Assembly: GCF_001509795.1 (NCBI RefSeq)
Contig: NZ_LLZN01000002.1
Coordinates: 400,671-464,670, forward strand
Direction of reading: 5' to 3'
From: Streptomyces sp. NRRL WC-3605
GTDB lineage: Bacteria; Actinomycetota; Actinomycetes; Streptomycetales; Streptomycetaceae
Length of the DNA stretch: 64,000 nt
The notes under the pieces are model-generated. The model saw nothing but the letters and a program-made list of their open reading frames with translations. It ran no database searches and was not told the origin of the DNA. Below, piece after piece: positions 1-8,894 of this stretch (position 1 is the first letter of the stretch; every line of letters starts with the position of its first letter). Position numbers and translations under genes: made by a program.

Positions 1-266
1 AGGTCCGGCCGCACCGACGGGAGCTGGTGGGCCCGTTCGTGGAGCGCATCCGGGCGCTGCCGGAGTCCCGGAGCGTCTTCCACCTGACGGGACCGGACGA
101 CTACCTCGTGCATGTCGCGGTCGCGGACATGACGGATCTGCAGCGCCTGGTCCTCGACGAGTTCACCGCGCACCGCGAGGTGGCGCGCGTGGAGACACGG
201 CTGATCTTCCAGCAGTGGGACTGCGGGCCGCTGCTGCCACCCGGCGCGCCGAGGGGCACGCCCTGA
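1..266 (+). CDS. Lrp/AsnC-family regulator, C-terminal part (5' end outside window)
   Basis: The frame is open from the window edge to a TGA at 264-266, so only the last ~87 residues are present. The visible part looks like the ligand-sensing (RAM/AsnC_trans_reg) half of an Lrp-type regulator. It has a stretch reading FHLTGPDDYLVHVAV followed by a helix and a final strand with VARVETRLIF. The helix-turn-helix half would lie upstream. The internal GTG at 27 is unlikely to be the start, because the frame continues upstream with family-like sequence (HRRELVGPFVERI). The target cannot be told from this fragment. Confidence 0.72.
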   Translation, partial: VRPHRRELVGPFVERIRALPESRSVFHLTGPDDYLVHVAVADMTDLQRLVLDEFTAHREVARVETRLIFQQWDCGPLLPPGAPRGTP

Positions 267-344
267 GCGAAATCGGGCCGGTGGCGGGCGCCGCCGACCC
301 GATCCGGGCTGACGCGGGGGCGGCCGCCGTACGAGGATGGCGGC

Positions 345-2033
345 ATGTCCGACACCAAAACTCCACTGCCCCGTGAGGTCGCCGACGCGTACGTCGACGA
401 GCTCATCGCCCTCGACCCGCTCACCGGTACCTACCTGGGCGTGAAGGAGAGCAGCAGCAGGCTGCCCGACCTGTCCCCGGCCGGCCAGGAGGCGCTCGCC
501 CGGCTTCAGCGCGCCACGCTCGCGCGACTCGACGAGGCCGAGCGCGGGCCCGGCGCGGACAGCGACATCGAGCGCCGGTGCGCGCGGCTGCTGCGTGAAC
601 GGCTCACCGCGGAGCTGGCCGTGCACGACGCCGACGAGGGTCTGCGCGCCGTCGGCAACATGGCCACGCCCGCCCACTCGGTGCGCGAGATCTTCACGGT
701 GACGCCGAGCGAGACCGACGAGGACTGGGCGGCGATCGCCGAGCGGCTGCGCGCGGTACCGGCGGCCTACGCGGGCTACCGGGAGTCACTGGCGCTGGGC
801 CTGGAGCGGAAGCTGTACGCGGCGCCCCGGCCGGCCGCCACGTTCGTGGAGCAGCTCACCGAGTGGGCGGGCCCGGAGGGCGGACGCGGCTGGTTCGAGG
901 ACTTCGCCGCCGCCGGACCCGAGGCGCTGCGCGCGGAGCTGGACGAGGCGGCGCGGGCGGCGACGGCGGCCGTGGCGGAGCTGCGCGACTGGATGCGGGA
1001 CGTGTACACCCCGGCGATCGAGGGCGCGCCGAACACGGTGGGCCGTGAGCGCTATGCCCGCTGGGCGCGCTACTTCAACGGCATCGACCTGGACCTGGAC
1101 GAGGCGTACGCGTACGGGTGGTCGGAGTACCACCGGCTGCTCGGCGAGATGAAGAAGGAGGCCGAGCGCATCCTGCCGGGGGCGTCGACCCCGTGGGTGG
1201 CGCTGGCGCACCTCGACGAGCACGGCCGGCACATCGAGGGCGTCGACGAGGTCCGGGACTGGCTGCAGGGCCTGATGGACGAGGCCATCGAGAAGCTGGA
1301 CGGCACGCACTTCGAACTCGCCGAGCCGGTAAGGAAGGTGGAGTCGTGCATCGCCCCGCCCGGCGGCGCGGCGGCCCCGTACTACACCTCTCCGTCGGAG
1401 GACTTCTCCCGGCCGGGGCGCACCTGGCTGCCGACGATGGGCCAGACCCGTTTCCCGGTCTACGACCTGGTCTCGACCTGGTACCACGAGGGGGTGCCCG
1501 GCCATCACCTCCAGCTGGCGCAGTGGGTGTACGTCGCCGGGAACCTCTCCCGCTACCAGGCCACCATCGGTCTGGTCAGCGCGAACGCCGAGGGCTGGGC
1601 GCTGTACGCGGAGCGGCTGATGGACGAGCTGGGCTTCCTCACGGACCCGGAGCACCGGCTCGGCTACCTGGACGCGCAGATGATGCGGGCCGCGCGGGTC
1701 ATCGTGGACATCGGCATGCATCTGGAGCTGGAGATCCCGGCGGACTCGCCGTTCCACCCGGGTGAGCGCTGGACGCCCGACCTGGCGCAGGAGTTCTTCG
1801 GCGCGCACAGCAGCCGTCCGGCGGACTTCGTGGAGAGCGAGCTGACCCGGTACCTGACCATCCCGGGCCAGGCCATCGGCTACAAGCTGGGCGAACGGGC
1901 GTGGCTGCAGGGCCGGGAGAAGGCGCGGCAGCGGCACGGCGACGCCTTCGACCTCAAGGCGTGGCACATGGCGGCCCTGTCCCAGGGTTCGCTGGGCCTG
2001 GACGACTTGGTGGACGAGCTGGCCGCGCTGTAG
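345..2033 (+). CDS. DUF885 family protein, probable zinc metallopeptidase-like
   Basis: This 562-residue protein matches the DUF885 family, which is widespread in actinobacteria and is thought to be metallopeptidase-like. The key feature is WYHEGVPGHHLQ at about residues 379-390, an HE...H arrangement resembling a zinc site, with an acidic segment EGWALYAERL some 30 residues further on. There is no signal peptide or membrane segment, so it should be cytosolic. The ATG at 345 follows a short purine-rich stretch (GAGGATGG). A -10-like TACGAG about 9 bases upstream could mean a leaderless or very short-leader transcript. The gene stands alone, convergent with the SDR gene downstream. Its substrate is unknown. 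Confidence 0.85.
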   Translation: MSDTKTPLPREVADAYVDELIALDPLTGTYLGVKESSSRLPDLSPAGQEALARLQRATLARLDEAERGPGADSDIERRCARLLRERLTAELAVHDADEGLRAVGNMATPAHSVREIFTVTPSETDEDWAAIAERLRAVPAAYAGYRESLALGLERKLYAAPRPAATFVEQLTEWAGPEGGRGWFEDFAAAGPEALRAELDEAARAATAAVAELRDWMRDVYTPAIEGAPNTVGRERYARWARYFNGIDLDLDEAYAYGWSEYHRLLGEMKKEAERILPGASTPWVALAHLDEHGRHIEGVDEVRDWLQGLMDEAIEKLDGTHFELAEPVRKVESCIAPPGGAAAPYYTSPSEDFSRPGRTWLPTMGQTRFPVYDLVSTWYHEGVPGHHLQLAQWVYVAGNLSRYQATIGLVSANAEGWALYAERLMDELGFLTDPEHRLGYLDAQMMRAARVIVDIGMHLELEIPADSPFHPGERWTPDLAQEFFGAHSSRPADFVESELTRYLTIPGQAIGYKLGERAWLQGREKARQRHGDAFDLKAWHMAALSQGSLGLDDLVDELAAL

Positions 2034-2063
2034 GGAATCGTCAGACATCCCCAGGGCCGGGGG

Positions 2064-2897
2064 TCAACGGCGGAAGCCGCCCTCGGAGTTGATGACCTCG
2101 CCGGTGATCCAGCCCGCCTCGTCCGTGGTGAGCCACGCGATGAGGCGGGCCGGGTCGTCGGGCATCCCCCACCGCCCGGCGGGGAAGCGGGCCGCGACGG
2201 CGTCGTACGCGTCACCGGTGAGGTAGCCGGTGTCGACGGGGCCGGGGTTGACGGTGTTCACCGTGATCCCGCGCGCGGCGAGCGGGGCGGCCAGGGAGCG
2301 GGTGATGGAGGCGAGGGCGCCTTTCTGCAGGGCGTAGGCGATCTCGCCGGGCATGCCGCCCGCCATGTCCTGCCCGGAGGTCATCATGACGACGCGTCCA
2401 CCGGGAGCCGCCGGCCGGAGCCGGGCGTGGGCCTGGACGAGGAGGAGCACGGAGCGGGTGTCGACCGCCCAGTGCGCGTCGAGCATCGCGGCGTCGATCT
2501 CGTCGAGCGTGCCGTCGCTGCCGCTGAGGGCGTGGTTGGCGACGAGGATGTCGAGGCGTCCGCCGAGCGCCGAGGCGGCCGTGGCGACGAGTTCGGCGGG
2601 CGCGCCCGGGTCGGAGAGGTCGCCGGGTCCGGCCTCGACCCGTGCGCCGGGGTCGCCGAGCGCCTCGCGCACGGACGTCACGACGTCCTCGGGGCGGTCG
2701 GCGCCCCAGGGCATCGCGGCGTCGTGCGGGACGTGGTGGTGCAGATAGACGCTCGCGCCGAGGGCGGCGAGCCGGCGGGCGACGGCGTGCCCGATGCCGC
2801 CGCGCCGGCTGGCGCCGGTCACCAGGGCGGTGCGGCCGCGCAACGGCAGCGGGTCACGGCGCAGTTCGTCGGGGTCGGGGTGCGGGAGTCGCGACAT
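2064..2897 (-). CDS. SDR family oxidoreductase
   Basis: This is a 277-residue NAD(P)-dependent short-chain dehydrogenase/reductase. The cofactor motif TGASRRGGIG is at residues 27-36. The NNAG position reads VANH. The catalytic Ser (MMTSGQD) and the YxxxK pair (IAYALQK) are present, and the C-terminal NPGPVDTGYL segment is typical of FabG-like SDRs. The insert near residue 60 (HHHVPHDAAMPW) is unusual and makes the nucleotide-proximal loop longer than in housekeeping FabG. Its stop lies 31 bases from the convergent DUF885 gene. The substrate cannot be inferred. Confidence 0.85.
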   Translation of the reverse strand: MSRLPHPDPDELRRDPLPLRGRTALVTGASRRGGIGHAVARRLAALGASVYLHHHVPHDAAMPWGADRPEDVVTSVREALGDPGARVEAGPGDLSDPGAPAELVATAASALGGRLDILVANHALSGSDGTLDEIDAAMLDAHWAVDTRSVLLLVQAHARLRPAAPGGRVVMMTSGQDMAGGMPGEIAYALQKGALASITRSLAAPLAARGITVNTVNPGPVDTGYLTGDAYDAVAARFPAGRWGMPDDPARLIAWLTTDEAGWITGEVINSEGGFRR

Positions 2898-2938
2898 GAC
2901 AGATCATCATGCGGGCCGCCGCCGGGCCGCGCACCTGC

Positions 2939-3469
2939 TTATCGCACGGAGTTCCCCTGCGGCAGCCTCCGCAGCTCGACCAGGATCATCCAGGTCTCGG
3001 GGCCGGGGCGGGCGTGCGCGGCGCGGACCGCGTAGGTGCCCGGGGTGAGGCCGACCCGCAGATGCTCGGTCCGTTCCGTCTCCCGTCCCGGCCAGGCCGA
3101 GTCGAACAGCACCACCGGGCCGGGCACCTTCCAGTGGACCTCGCGCCCCCAGTCCGCCGTGGCCAGGGCGGACGGGATCCCGGCGAGCAGGGCCGCCTCG
3201 GAGTCCGCCGCGCACCACCGGACGAAGACGCCGTGGTCCGGGAGGTAGGCGGTGGACGCGGGTTCGTCGCCGAGGACCAGTGCCGCGCCGTCCCCGACCG
3301 GGAGGAGGCCGACGGGGGCGTCGACCTCGCAGGCCCGGTCGTAGTCCGAGGCGGTCTCGTCGCCGTCGGCGCCGGCCCAGAACGGAAGCACCGTCTCCGG
3401 CACGGCTATCAGCGGGCCTCCGCCCGACTCGATCCACTCCAGCGTTCCCGGTTCCGCGAAAGTCACCAT
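2939..3469 (-). CDS. Imm21 family immunity-like protein
   Basis: This 176-residue protein resembles the Imm21 family, which was predicted to neutralise polymorphic toxins. Recognisable parts are the opening LEWIESGGGPLIAVP, DYDRACEVDAPVGLLPVGDG, and LGDEPASTAYLP. The ATG at 3469 is preferred because it starts just before the conserved LEWIESGG segment. An in-frame extension to 3532 is possible but adds nothing family-like. No signal peptide is seen. No toxin, Rhs/WXG or secretion gene is adjacent, so the gene is solitary here, between an SDR and a rhodanese gene on the same strand. The family assignment is from memory of the motif and is fairly firm. The immunity role in this organism is inference. 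Confidence 0.7.
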   Translation of the reverse strand: MVTFAEPGTLEWIESGGGPLIAVPETVLPFWAGADGDETASDYDRACEVDAPVGLLPVGDGAALVLGDEPASTAYLPDHGVFVRWCAADSEAALLAGIPSALATADWGREVHWKVPGPVVLFDSAWPGRETERTEHLRVGLTPGTYAVRAAHARPGPETWMILVELRRLPQGNSVR

Positions 3470-3525
3470 GCCAGCAGAACCTACACGCAGGGCGCCGGCT
3501 CGGCGCACGGTGTCCAACTGGCTTT

Positions 3526-4008
3526 TCAGCAACCGCAGTTCCCGTCGCCCGAGGGCGCGGTGAGCGGGTCGGCGGGCCTGTGTTCCCGGCCCTGCCAGGT
3601 CTCGTACTCGAAGCCCTCGCGCACCCAGTACTCGAACCCGCCGAGCATCTCCTTGACCCGGTAACCGAGTTCGGCAAGGGCCAGCGCGGCGCGGGTCGCG
3701 CCGTTGCAGCCGGGGCCCCAGCAGTACGTCACCACGGGCACGGACGGGTCGAGGAGGTCCCCGGCCTGCTCGGGGATCAGCGCGGTGGGCAGGTGCACGG
3801 CGCCCGGGACGTGCCCCTGGTCCCAGGACTCCGTGGACCGGGAGTCGACGACGACGAACCCGGGGTCGGTGCCGGCGGCGAGCGCGGCGGCGACGTCGGA
3901 CACGTCCGCGTGGAAGGCGAGGCTCGCCCTGAAGTGGGCGGCGGCCTCGGCGGGCGCGGCGGGGGCGACGCGCAGGACGGGGTTCACGGCGGGGACGGCG
4001 GCGGTCAT
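3526..4008 (-). CDS. rhodanese-like domain protein
   Basis: A single rhodanese domain of 160 residues, presumably a sulfurtransferase or thiol carrier in the cytosol. The CDC25/rhodanese signature FVVVDSRSTESWDQGHVPGA covers residues 51-70. The active-site loop is TYCWGPGCNGATRAA, with C96 as the likely persulfide cysteine and a second cysteine at 101. The protein ends in CGC, an extra cysteine pair that may bind metal or take part in thiol exchange. It is divergent from an Lrp-type regulator gene starting at 4142, with 133 bases between, so the regulator probably controls it. Confidence 0.88.
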   Translation of the reverse strand: MTAAVPAVNPVLRVAPAAPAEAAAHFRASLAFHADVSDVAAALAAGTDPGFVVVDSRSTESWDQGHVPGAVHLPTALIPEQAGDLLDPSVPVVTYCWGPGCNGATRAALALAELGYRVKEMLGGFEYWVREGFEYETWQGREHRPADPLTAPSGDGNCGC

Positions 4009-4105
4009 GGTCGTGCCCTTCGGACGGATCGGCGGCCTTGATCGGATGCTCGAGAATCTACGGAAGCCGGCCGCCCCCCTGAAGGTCCGTTCCCCGGCAC
4101 CTCGC

Positions 4106-4133
4106 TTGATCCACCGGTGAATCCCCTGCTATT
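4106..4133 (+). promoter_or_regulatory. probable leaderless promoter of the Lrp gene
   Basis: A -35-like TTGATC at 4106-4111 and a -10-like TGCTAT at 4128-4133 are 16 bases apart. The ATG at 4142 lies 8 bases past the -10, as in a leaderless transcript, and no Shine-Dalgarno sequence is visible. The rest of the 4009-4141 intergenic region must also hold the divergent rhodanese promoter and any Lrp binding sites. Confidence 0.5.
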
Positions 4134-4141
4134 CCTCCCCC

Positions 4142-4588
4142 ATGACCGCGTATTCCCCGGACGCCACCGACTGGCGCATCCTCGACGTCCTCCAGCGGGA
4201 CGGCCGCGCCAGCTACGCCGACCTGGCCCGTGCCGTCTCCATGTCCGCGAGCGCGGTCACCGAGCGGGTGCGCCGCCTGGAGGAGGCGGGCGTCATCCAG
4301 GGGTACGCCGCCGTCGTCGACCCCGAGCGGCTGGGGCTGCCGATCCTCGCCTTCGTCCGCCTGCGCTACCCGCACGGCAACTACAAGCCTTTCCACGACC
4401 TGGTCGCCGCGACCCCGGAGGTCCTGGAGGCGCACCACGTCACGGGCGACGACTGCTTCGTCATCAAGGTCGTGGCCCGCTCCATGCGGCACCTCGAGGA
4501 GGTCTCGGGCCGGATCGGCGCCCTGGGTTCGGTGACGACGAGCGTGGTGTACTCCTCGCCGCTGCCGCGCCGCCCGGTCGGTCAGTGA
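4142..4588 (+). CDS. Lrp/AsnC-family transcriptional regulator
   Basis: This 148-residue regulator has the classic two-part structure. An N-terminal winged helix-turn-helix (ILDVLQRDGRASYADLARAV, then SASAVTERVRRLEEAGVI) is followed by an Lrp-type sensing domain with VTGDDCFVIKVV and a final strand TTSVVYSS. It is divergent from the rhodanese gene, suggesting control by a sulfur amino acid or a related ligand, but that is inference from context. The last codons overlap the 3' end of sbcC on the other strand by 7 bases. Confidence 0.9.
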   Translation: MTAYSPDATDWRILDVLQRDGRASYADLARAVSMSASAVTERVRRLEEAGVIQGYAAVVDPERLGLPILAFVRLRYPHGNYKPFHDLVAATPEVLEAHHVTGDDCFVIKVVARSMRHLEEVSGRIGALGSVTTSVVYSSPLPRRPVGQ

Positions 4589-7500
4589 CCCCGCTGCCGC
4601 AGCACCGACCCCGTCCGGTCCTTGACGACCTCCAGCTGGGCGTGGACGCGGCGGCGCAGGTCGGCGACATGGCTGACGATGCCGACGCTGCGGTCGCGTT
4701 CGCGCAGGGAGTCGAGGACGTCCAGGACCTCGTCGAGGGTCTGGTCGTCGAGGCTGCCGAAGCCCTCGTCGATGAAGAGGGTGTCGAGGCGCACCCCGCC
4801 CGCCTCGTCGGTGACGACGTCGGCGAGGCCGAGGGCGAGCGCGAGGGAGGCGAAGAAGGTCTCGCCGCCCGACAGGGTCGCCGTGTCGCGTTCCCGGCCG
4901 GTCCAGGCGTCCACGACGTGCAGGCCGAGACCGCTGCGGCCGCGGCCGGTGCGGTCGTCGGAGTGGACGAGGGTGTAGCGGCCGGACGACATCCGCTGGA
5001 GCCGCACGGTCGCGGCGTCTGCGACCTGCTCCAGTCGGGCGGCGAGCACGTACGACTCCAGCCGCATCCGGCGTTCGTTGTCCGCGGAGGTGCCGGCGGT
5101 GAGGGCGGCGAGGCGCGCCACCCGTTCGTACTCCGTGCGCAGCGGGGCGAGTTGGCGTACCGCGCTCGCCGCGCGCGTGGAGAGCCGGTCGAGTTCGGTG
5201 CAGCGGCGGGCGGCCGCGTCCCGGGCGGAGGCCGCCTCGCGGGTGCGCCGGGCCGCGGCCTCGGCGGCGCTCTCCGCCGCCGCCAGGTCCGCTGCGGGGC
5301 GCCGGGCGGCGGCCACGGTGTCGGCCTCCGCGAGGACCGCGCGGACAGCCGACTCCTCGGACTGCCAGGCGTCCAGGCGCCGTTGCAGTTCGCGGTGGGT
5401 CGCGTCGTCGAGCAGGGCGGCGGCCGCTTCCTGCGGGGTGTCGAAGCCGGCCCGGAAGGCGGCGTCGGCCAGCCGGGCGTCGGCGTCCTTGAGGCGCCGG
5501 GCGGTGTCCTCGGCGGCGCGCGCGGTGTCGGCGGCGTCGGTGAGGAGCGCCACCTGCCGCTCCAGCTGGGTGGCGCGCGCGGCCACGCTGGTCGCGGTGC
5601 CGCGGGCCTGCGTCAGCTCCGCCTCCAGGCCGGTCTGCTCGCGGTCCAGCCGCTCGCGGTGCCCGACGCGGGCCGCCGCACGGACGGCCGCCTGCTGCTG
5701 GGCCGCGGTGCGCCGCTCGTGCTCCGCCTCGGCGCGGCGCAGTTCCTCGTGCCCCGCGTGCAGCGCGGAGGCGTCCCTGCGGGCCAGGGCGTACTGCCGT
5801 TCCACTTCGTCGGCGGCTTCGGCCAGGCGGTCGGTCGGCAGGTCGCCGGCCTCGGCGGTGGCGGCGGCCAGCGCCTCGCGTACGGTGCCGAGGTGCTGCT
5901 CGGCCTCGGCGAGCCGCTCCTCCGCGTCCCGGGTGGCGGCCAGCGCGCGTTCCTCGGCCTCGCGGTCGACGTGGCCGGCGTCCTTGCGGGCGGGCGCGGG
6001 GTGTTCGGTGGCGCCGCACACGGCGCATGCCTCGCCGTCCCGCAGCTGGGCCGCCAGTTCGGCGGCGATGCCGCTGAGGCGGCGCTCCCTGACGTCCAGC
6101 CAGTGCGCCTTGGCGGTCAGGGCCTGCTCCTGGGCCCGGGCGGCACGGGCGGCGGCCGTCTCCGTGTCGTCGGCCAGCTGGTCGCGCAGGCGGGCGGCGG
6201 CGAGCCGCTGCCGGGCGGGTTCGCGTTGCGCGGCGAGCTGGTCGGCGCGGTGCGCGGCCTCCTGGGCGGTCTCGATCGCCGACTGGAGGCGGGTCCGGGT
6301 CTCCTCCCAGCCGGCCAGCCAGGTCTCCGCCTCGGCCCGGACGTCGTCGTCGGCCCGCTCCTGGCGGTCCAGTCCGGCGCGTTCGGCGACGAGTTCGGCC
6401 AGCCGGCGCTCGCCGCGGCGAGCCGACTCCAGGCCGCCCAGTTCCTCGGCGGCCCGGCGTGCCGCGCCGGCGAATCCGGCCGCGCCGCCGTCGTCGAACG
6501 CGGTCCGCAGGTGGGCGTCGCCGCCGAGGGCGTCCCGCAGCAGGTCACGCGCGTGGGCCTGCGCGGCGGCCGCCCTGCGGTGCTCGGCGTCGGCGGCGTC
6601 GCGCAGCTGGAGCGCCGGTGCCACCGCCTCGGCCTTGCGGCCCCGCTCCATGCGGGCCCGCGCCTCGCGGTGCGCGTCCGCCCGTGCCTCGAGGGCCCGG
6701 GCGCGCTCCTGTGCCTCGGCGAACCGCCGTTGCAGCCGCGCCACTTCGCGTACGTCGGACAGGGCGCGGTCGGCGTCGGCCTGCGCGGCCTCGGCGGCCT
6801 TCAGGCCGCACTGGGCGACGGTGAGTGCCTCGCGGGCGGTGCTGCGGGCGACGGCCGCGGCTCCGAGGACCGCCTCGGCGAGGCCGGGTTCACCGGGGGT
6901 GAGGTGGGGCAGCTCCATGGCGTCCCCGGCCGCCTGCTGCATGCGGTGGGCGTCGGCCAGCAGTGCGGCGTCGCCGTCGCGGACGCGGGTCTCGGTGGTG
7001 CGGCGCCGTTCGGCGAGGCGCTTCTCGACCTCGGCGAAGCGGTGGGTGTCGAAGAGGCGGCCCAGCAGTCTGCCGCGCGCCTCGGCGTCGGCGCGCAGGA
7101 AGCGGGCGAAGTCGCCCTGCGGCAGGAGCACGACCTGGCAGAACTGCTCGCGGCTCATGCCGAGCAGCTGGGCGATCTCCTCGCCGATCTCCTGGTGGGA
7201 GCGGCTGAGGTCCTTCCAGGTCCCCGCGCGGGGGTCGTACTCGCGCAGCCAGGTCTGGGCCTTGTCGAGCGTGGTGCCCGAGCCGCGCTTCTTCGGGCGC
7301 TCCCACGGGGGCTGGCGGGTGATCTCCAGGCGGCGTCCGGCGACGGTGAGCTCGAGACGGACCTCGGTGCGGGTGCCGGCCGCCGCGTGGTCGCTGCGCA
7401 GGGTCAGGCCCTGGCCGCTCTGCCGGGCGCCCGGTACGGAGCCGTAGAGCGCGTAGCAGACGGCGTCCAGGACGGAGGTCTTGCCGGCGCCGGTCGGTCC

Positions 7501-7602
7501 GTGCAGCAGGAACAGGCCGGCGTGGGACAGCGCGTCGAAGTCGACGGTCTGGGTGCCGCCGAAGGGCCCGAAGGCCGTCAGGTCCAGGCGGTGGAGCCTC
7601 AC
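4582..7602 (-). CDS. sbcC: exonuclease SbcC, SMC-like ATPase subunit
   Basis: This 1006-residue protein is the large ATPase of the SbcCD nuclease, which cuts hairpins and protein-blocked DNA ends. Walker A is GPTGAGKTS at residues 35-43. Long Ala/Arg/Glu-rich coiled coils flank a zinc-hook CAVC at about residue 522. The C-terminal head has the ABC signature LSGGETF and Walker B LFIDEGFGSLD. The GTG at 7602 is chosen because it gives the family start RLHRLDLTAFGPF, and because its GTGA overlaps the sbcD stop, indicating translational coupling. The very long opposite-strand open frames here are composition artefacts of the coiled coil. Confidence 0.96.
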   Translation of the reverse strand: MRLHRLDLTAFGPFGGTQTVDFDALSHAGLFLLHGPTGAGKTSVLDAVCYALYGSVPGARQSGQGLTLRSDHAAAGTRTEVRLELTVAGRRLEITRQPPWERPKKRGSGTTLDKAQTWLREYDPRAGTWKDLSRSHQEIGEEIAQLLGMSREQFCQVVLLPQGDFARFLRADAEARGRLLGRLFDTHRFAEVEKRLAERRRTTETRVRDGDAALLADAHRMQQAAGDAMELPHLTPGEPGLAEAVLGAAAVARSTAREALTVAQCGLKAAEAAQADADRALSDVREVARLQRRFAEAQERARALEARADAHREARARMERGRKAEAVAPALQLRDAADAEHRRAAAAQAHARDLLRDALGGDAHLRTAFDDGGAAGFAGAARRAAEELGGLESARRGERRLAELVAERAGLDRQERADDDVRAEAETWLAGWEETRTRLQSAIETAQEAAHRADQLAAQREPARQRLAAARLRDQLADDTETAAARAARAQEQALTAKAHWLDVRERRLSGIAAELAAQLRDGEACAVCGATEHPAPARKDAGHVDREAEERALAATRDAEERLAEAEQHLGTVREALAAATAEAGDLPTDRLAEAADEVERQYALARRDASALHAGHEELRRAEAEHERRTAAQQQAAVRAAARVGHRERLDREQTGLEAELTQARGTATSVAARATQLERQVALLTDAADTARAAEDTARRLKDADARLADAAFRAGFDTPQEAAAALLDDATHRELQRRLDAWQSEESAVRAVLAEADTVAAARRPAADLAAAESAAEAAARRTREAASARDAAARRCTELDRLSTRAASAVRQLAPLRTEYERVARLAALTAGTSADNERRMRLESYVLAARLEQVADAATVRLQRMSSGRYTLVHSDDRTGRGRSGLGLHVVDAWTGRERDTATLSGGETFFASLALALGLADVVTDEAGGVRLDTLFIDEGFGSLDDQTLDEVLDVLDSLRERDRSVGIVSHVADLRRRVHAQLEVVKDRTGSVLRQRGH

Positions 7603-8762
7603 CGGGCCACCTCCCGCACAGCCTCGTCCGCGCGCACGGCGTCGAACGCGTCGCGCAGCACGGCCTGTTCGTCCGGGTCGGGCCCGGTGCCGCGCACATG
7701 GGCCACGAAGTCCTCCGCGATCTCCTGGTCTCCGCGTCCGGCCAGCCGTCGCGCGTAGGACACCGCGGGCTCGCCGGGTGTCCGCTCGGGGTCGAAGACG
7801 AGGCTGAGCGTGTGCGGGAAGCGTTCGCTCAGGCGGGCCATGGGGTCGGCGGGGCGTACCGCGTCGGTGAGGGTCGCCTCGATCCAGGAGTCCTCGTGCC
7901 CGCGCAGGGCCGGGTCGGCGAGCAGGTCCTCGAGCGTCCCCCGGATCCGGGCCAGCGGACGCGGCACGGGGCAGTCGATCCGCTCGGCCGTGACGGCCCC
8001 GGCCGCGTCCAGGTCGACGAGCCACATGCTCTTGCGGTGGCCGGCCTCGGAGAACGAGTACGGCAGCGGGGAGCCCGAGTAGCGGACGCGCTCGGAGAGG
8101 GTCTGGCAGCCGTGCAGGTGCCCGAGGGCCACGTAGTCGACGCCGTCGAAGACGCCTGCGGGCACCGCGGCCACGCCGCCGACGGTGATGTCCCGCTCGC
8201 TGTCGCTGGGCTCGCCGCCGGTGACGAAGGCGTGGGCGAGGACGACGGAACGGGTGCCGGGCGCGCGCGTGGCGAGGTCGGCGCGGACCTGGCGCATGGC
8301 GGCGGCGAGGACGGCCTCGTGCCCGGCCTTCTCGACGCCGAAGCCGTCCTTGACCAGAGCGGGTTCCAGATAGGGCAGCCCGTAGAAGGCGACGTCGCCG
8401 AAGTCGTCCGTCAGGACGACGGGGGTGGCGCAGGTCGCCGGATCGGTGCGCAGATGGATCCCGGCGCGGCCCATGAGTCCGGCGCCGACGCCGAGGCGGC
8501 GCGCGGAGTCGTGGTTGCCGGAGATCATCACCGTGGGCACGCCGAGGTCGGCGAGGCGGTGCAGGGCGTCGTCGAACAGCTCGACCGCGGCGAGCGGCGG
8601 CACCGCCCGGTCGTACACGTCCCCCGACACGAGCACCGCGTCGACCTCGCGTTCGCGCGCGGTCGTGACGAGGTGCCTGATGAACTCGGCCTGGGCGCCG
8701 AGCATGTTGACCCGGTGGAACGCGCGGCCGAGGTGCCAGTCGGAGGTGTGCAGCAGTCTCAT
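7599..8762 (-). CDS. sbcD: exonuclease SbcD, metallophosphatase subunit
   Basis: This 387-residue Mn-dependent nuclease subunit partners with SbcC. The calcineurin-like phosphoesterase motifs are in order: SDWHLGR near residue 7, SGDVYD near 46, GNHDS near 81, and later ALGHLHG with the two metal-binding histidines. It is the first gene of a two-gene operon, since its TGA overlaps the sbcC GTG by four bases. Upstream, 8763-8894 (132 bases) separates it from the FUSC gene on the same strand and probably holds the operon promoter. Confidence 0.96.
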   Translation of the reverse strand: MRLLHTSDWHLGRAFHRVNMLGAQAEFIRHLVTTAREREVDAVLVSGDVYDRAVPPLAAVELFDDALHRLADLGVPTVMISGNHDSARRLGVGAGLMGRAGIHLRTDPATCATPVVLTDDFGDVAFYGLPYLEPALVKDGFGVEKAGHEAVLAAAMRQVRADLATRAPGTRSVVLAHAFVTGGEPSDSERDITVGGVAAVPAGVFDGVDYVALGHLHGCQTLSERVRYSGSPLPYSFSEAGHRKSMWLVDLDAAGAVTAERIDCPVPRPLARIRGTLEDLLADPALRGHEDSWIEATLTDAVRPADPMARLSERFPHTLSLVFDPERTPGEPAVSYARRLAGRGDQEIAEDFVAHVRGTGPDPDEQAVLRDAFDAVRADEAVREVAR

Positions 8763-8894
8763 GATCCCCCGAGCCTATCGGCCGGGTCCGACAACGCAGG
8801 CGGTTACTCCCGTATCGCCCGTTCTCGCACGTTCCCGCCTCCCCGCACGCGCCCGCCGGTCATGGGCCGTACCGCGTACGGCATTTCAGACATG

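Noticed and set aside
786..2048. A 420-codon minus-strand frame opposite the DUF885 gene
   Set aside because: The sequence is Arg/Val/Leu-rich without motifs, and the plus-strand protein has a clear HE...H site.
4117..7758. A very long plus-strand open frame (over 1200 codons) opposite sbcC
   Set aside because: Its translation is low-complexity Gly/Ala/Val with no domain, while the minus strand encodes a full SbcC with all motifs. Such frames are a by-product of high G+C coding DNA.
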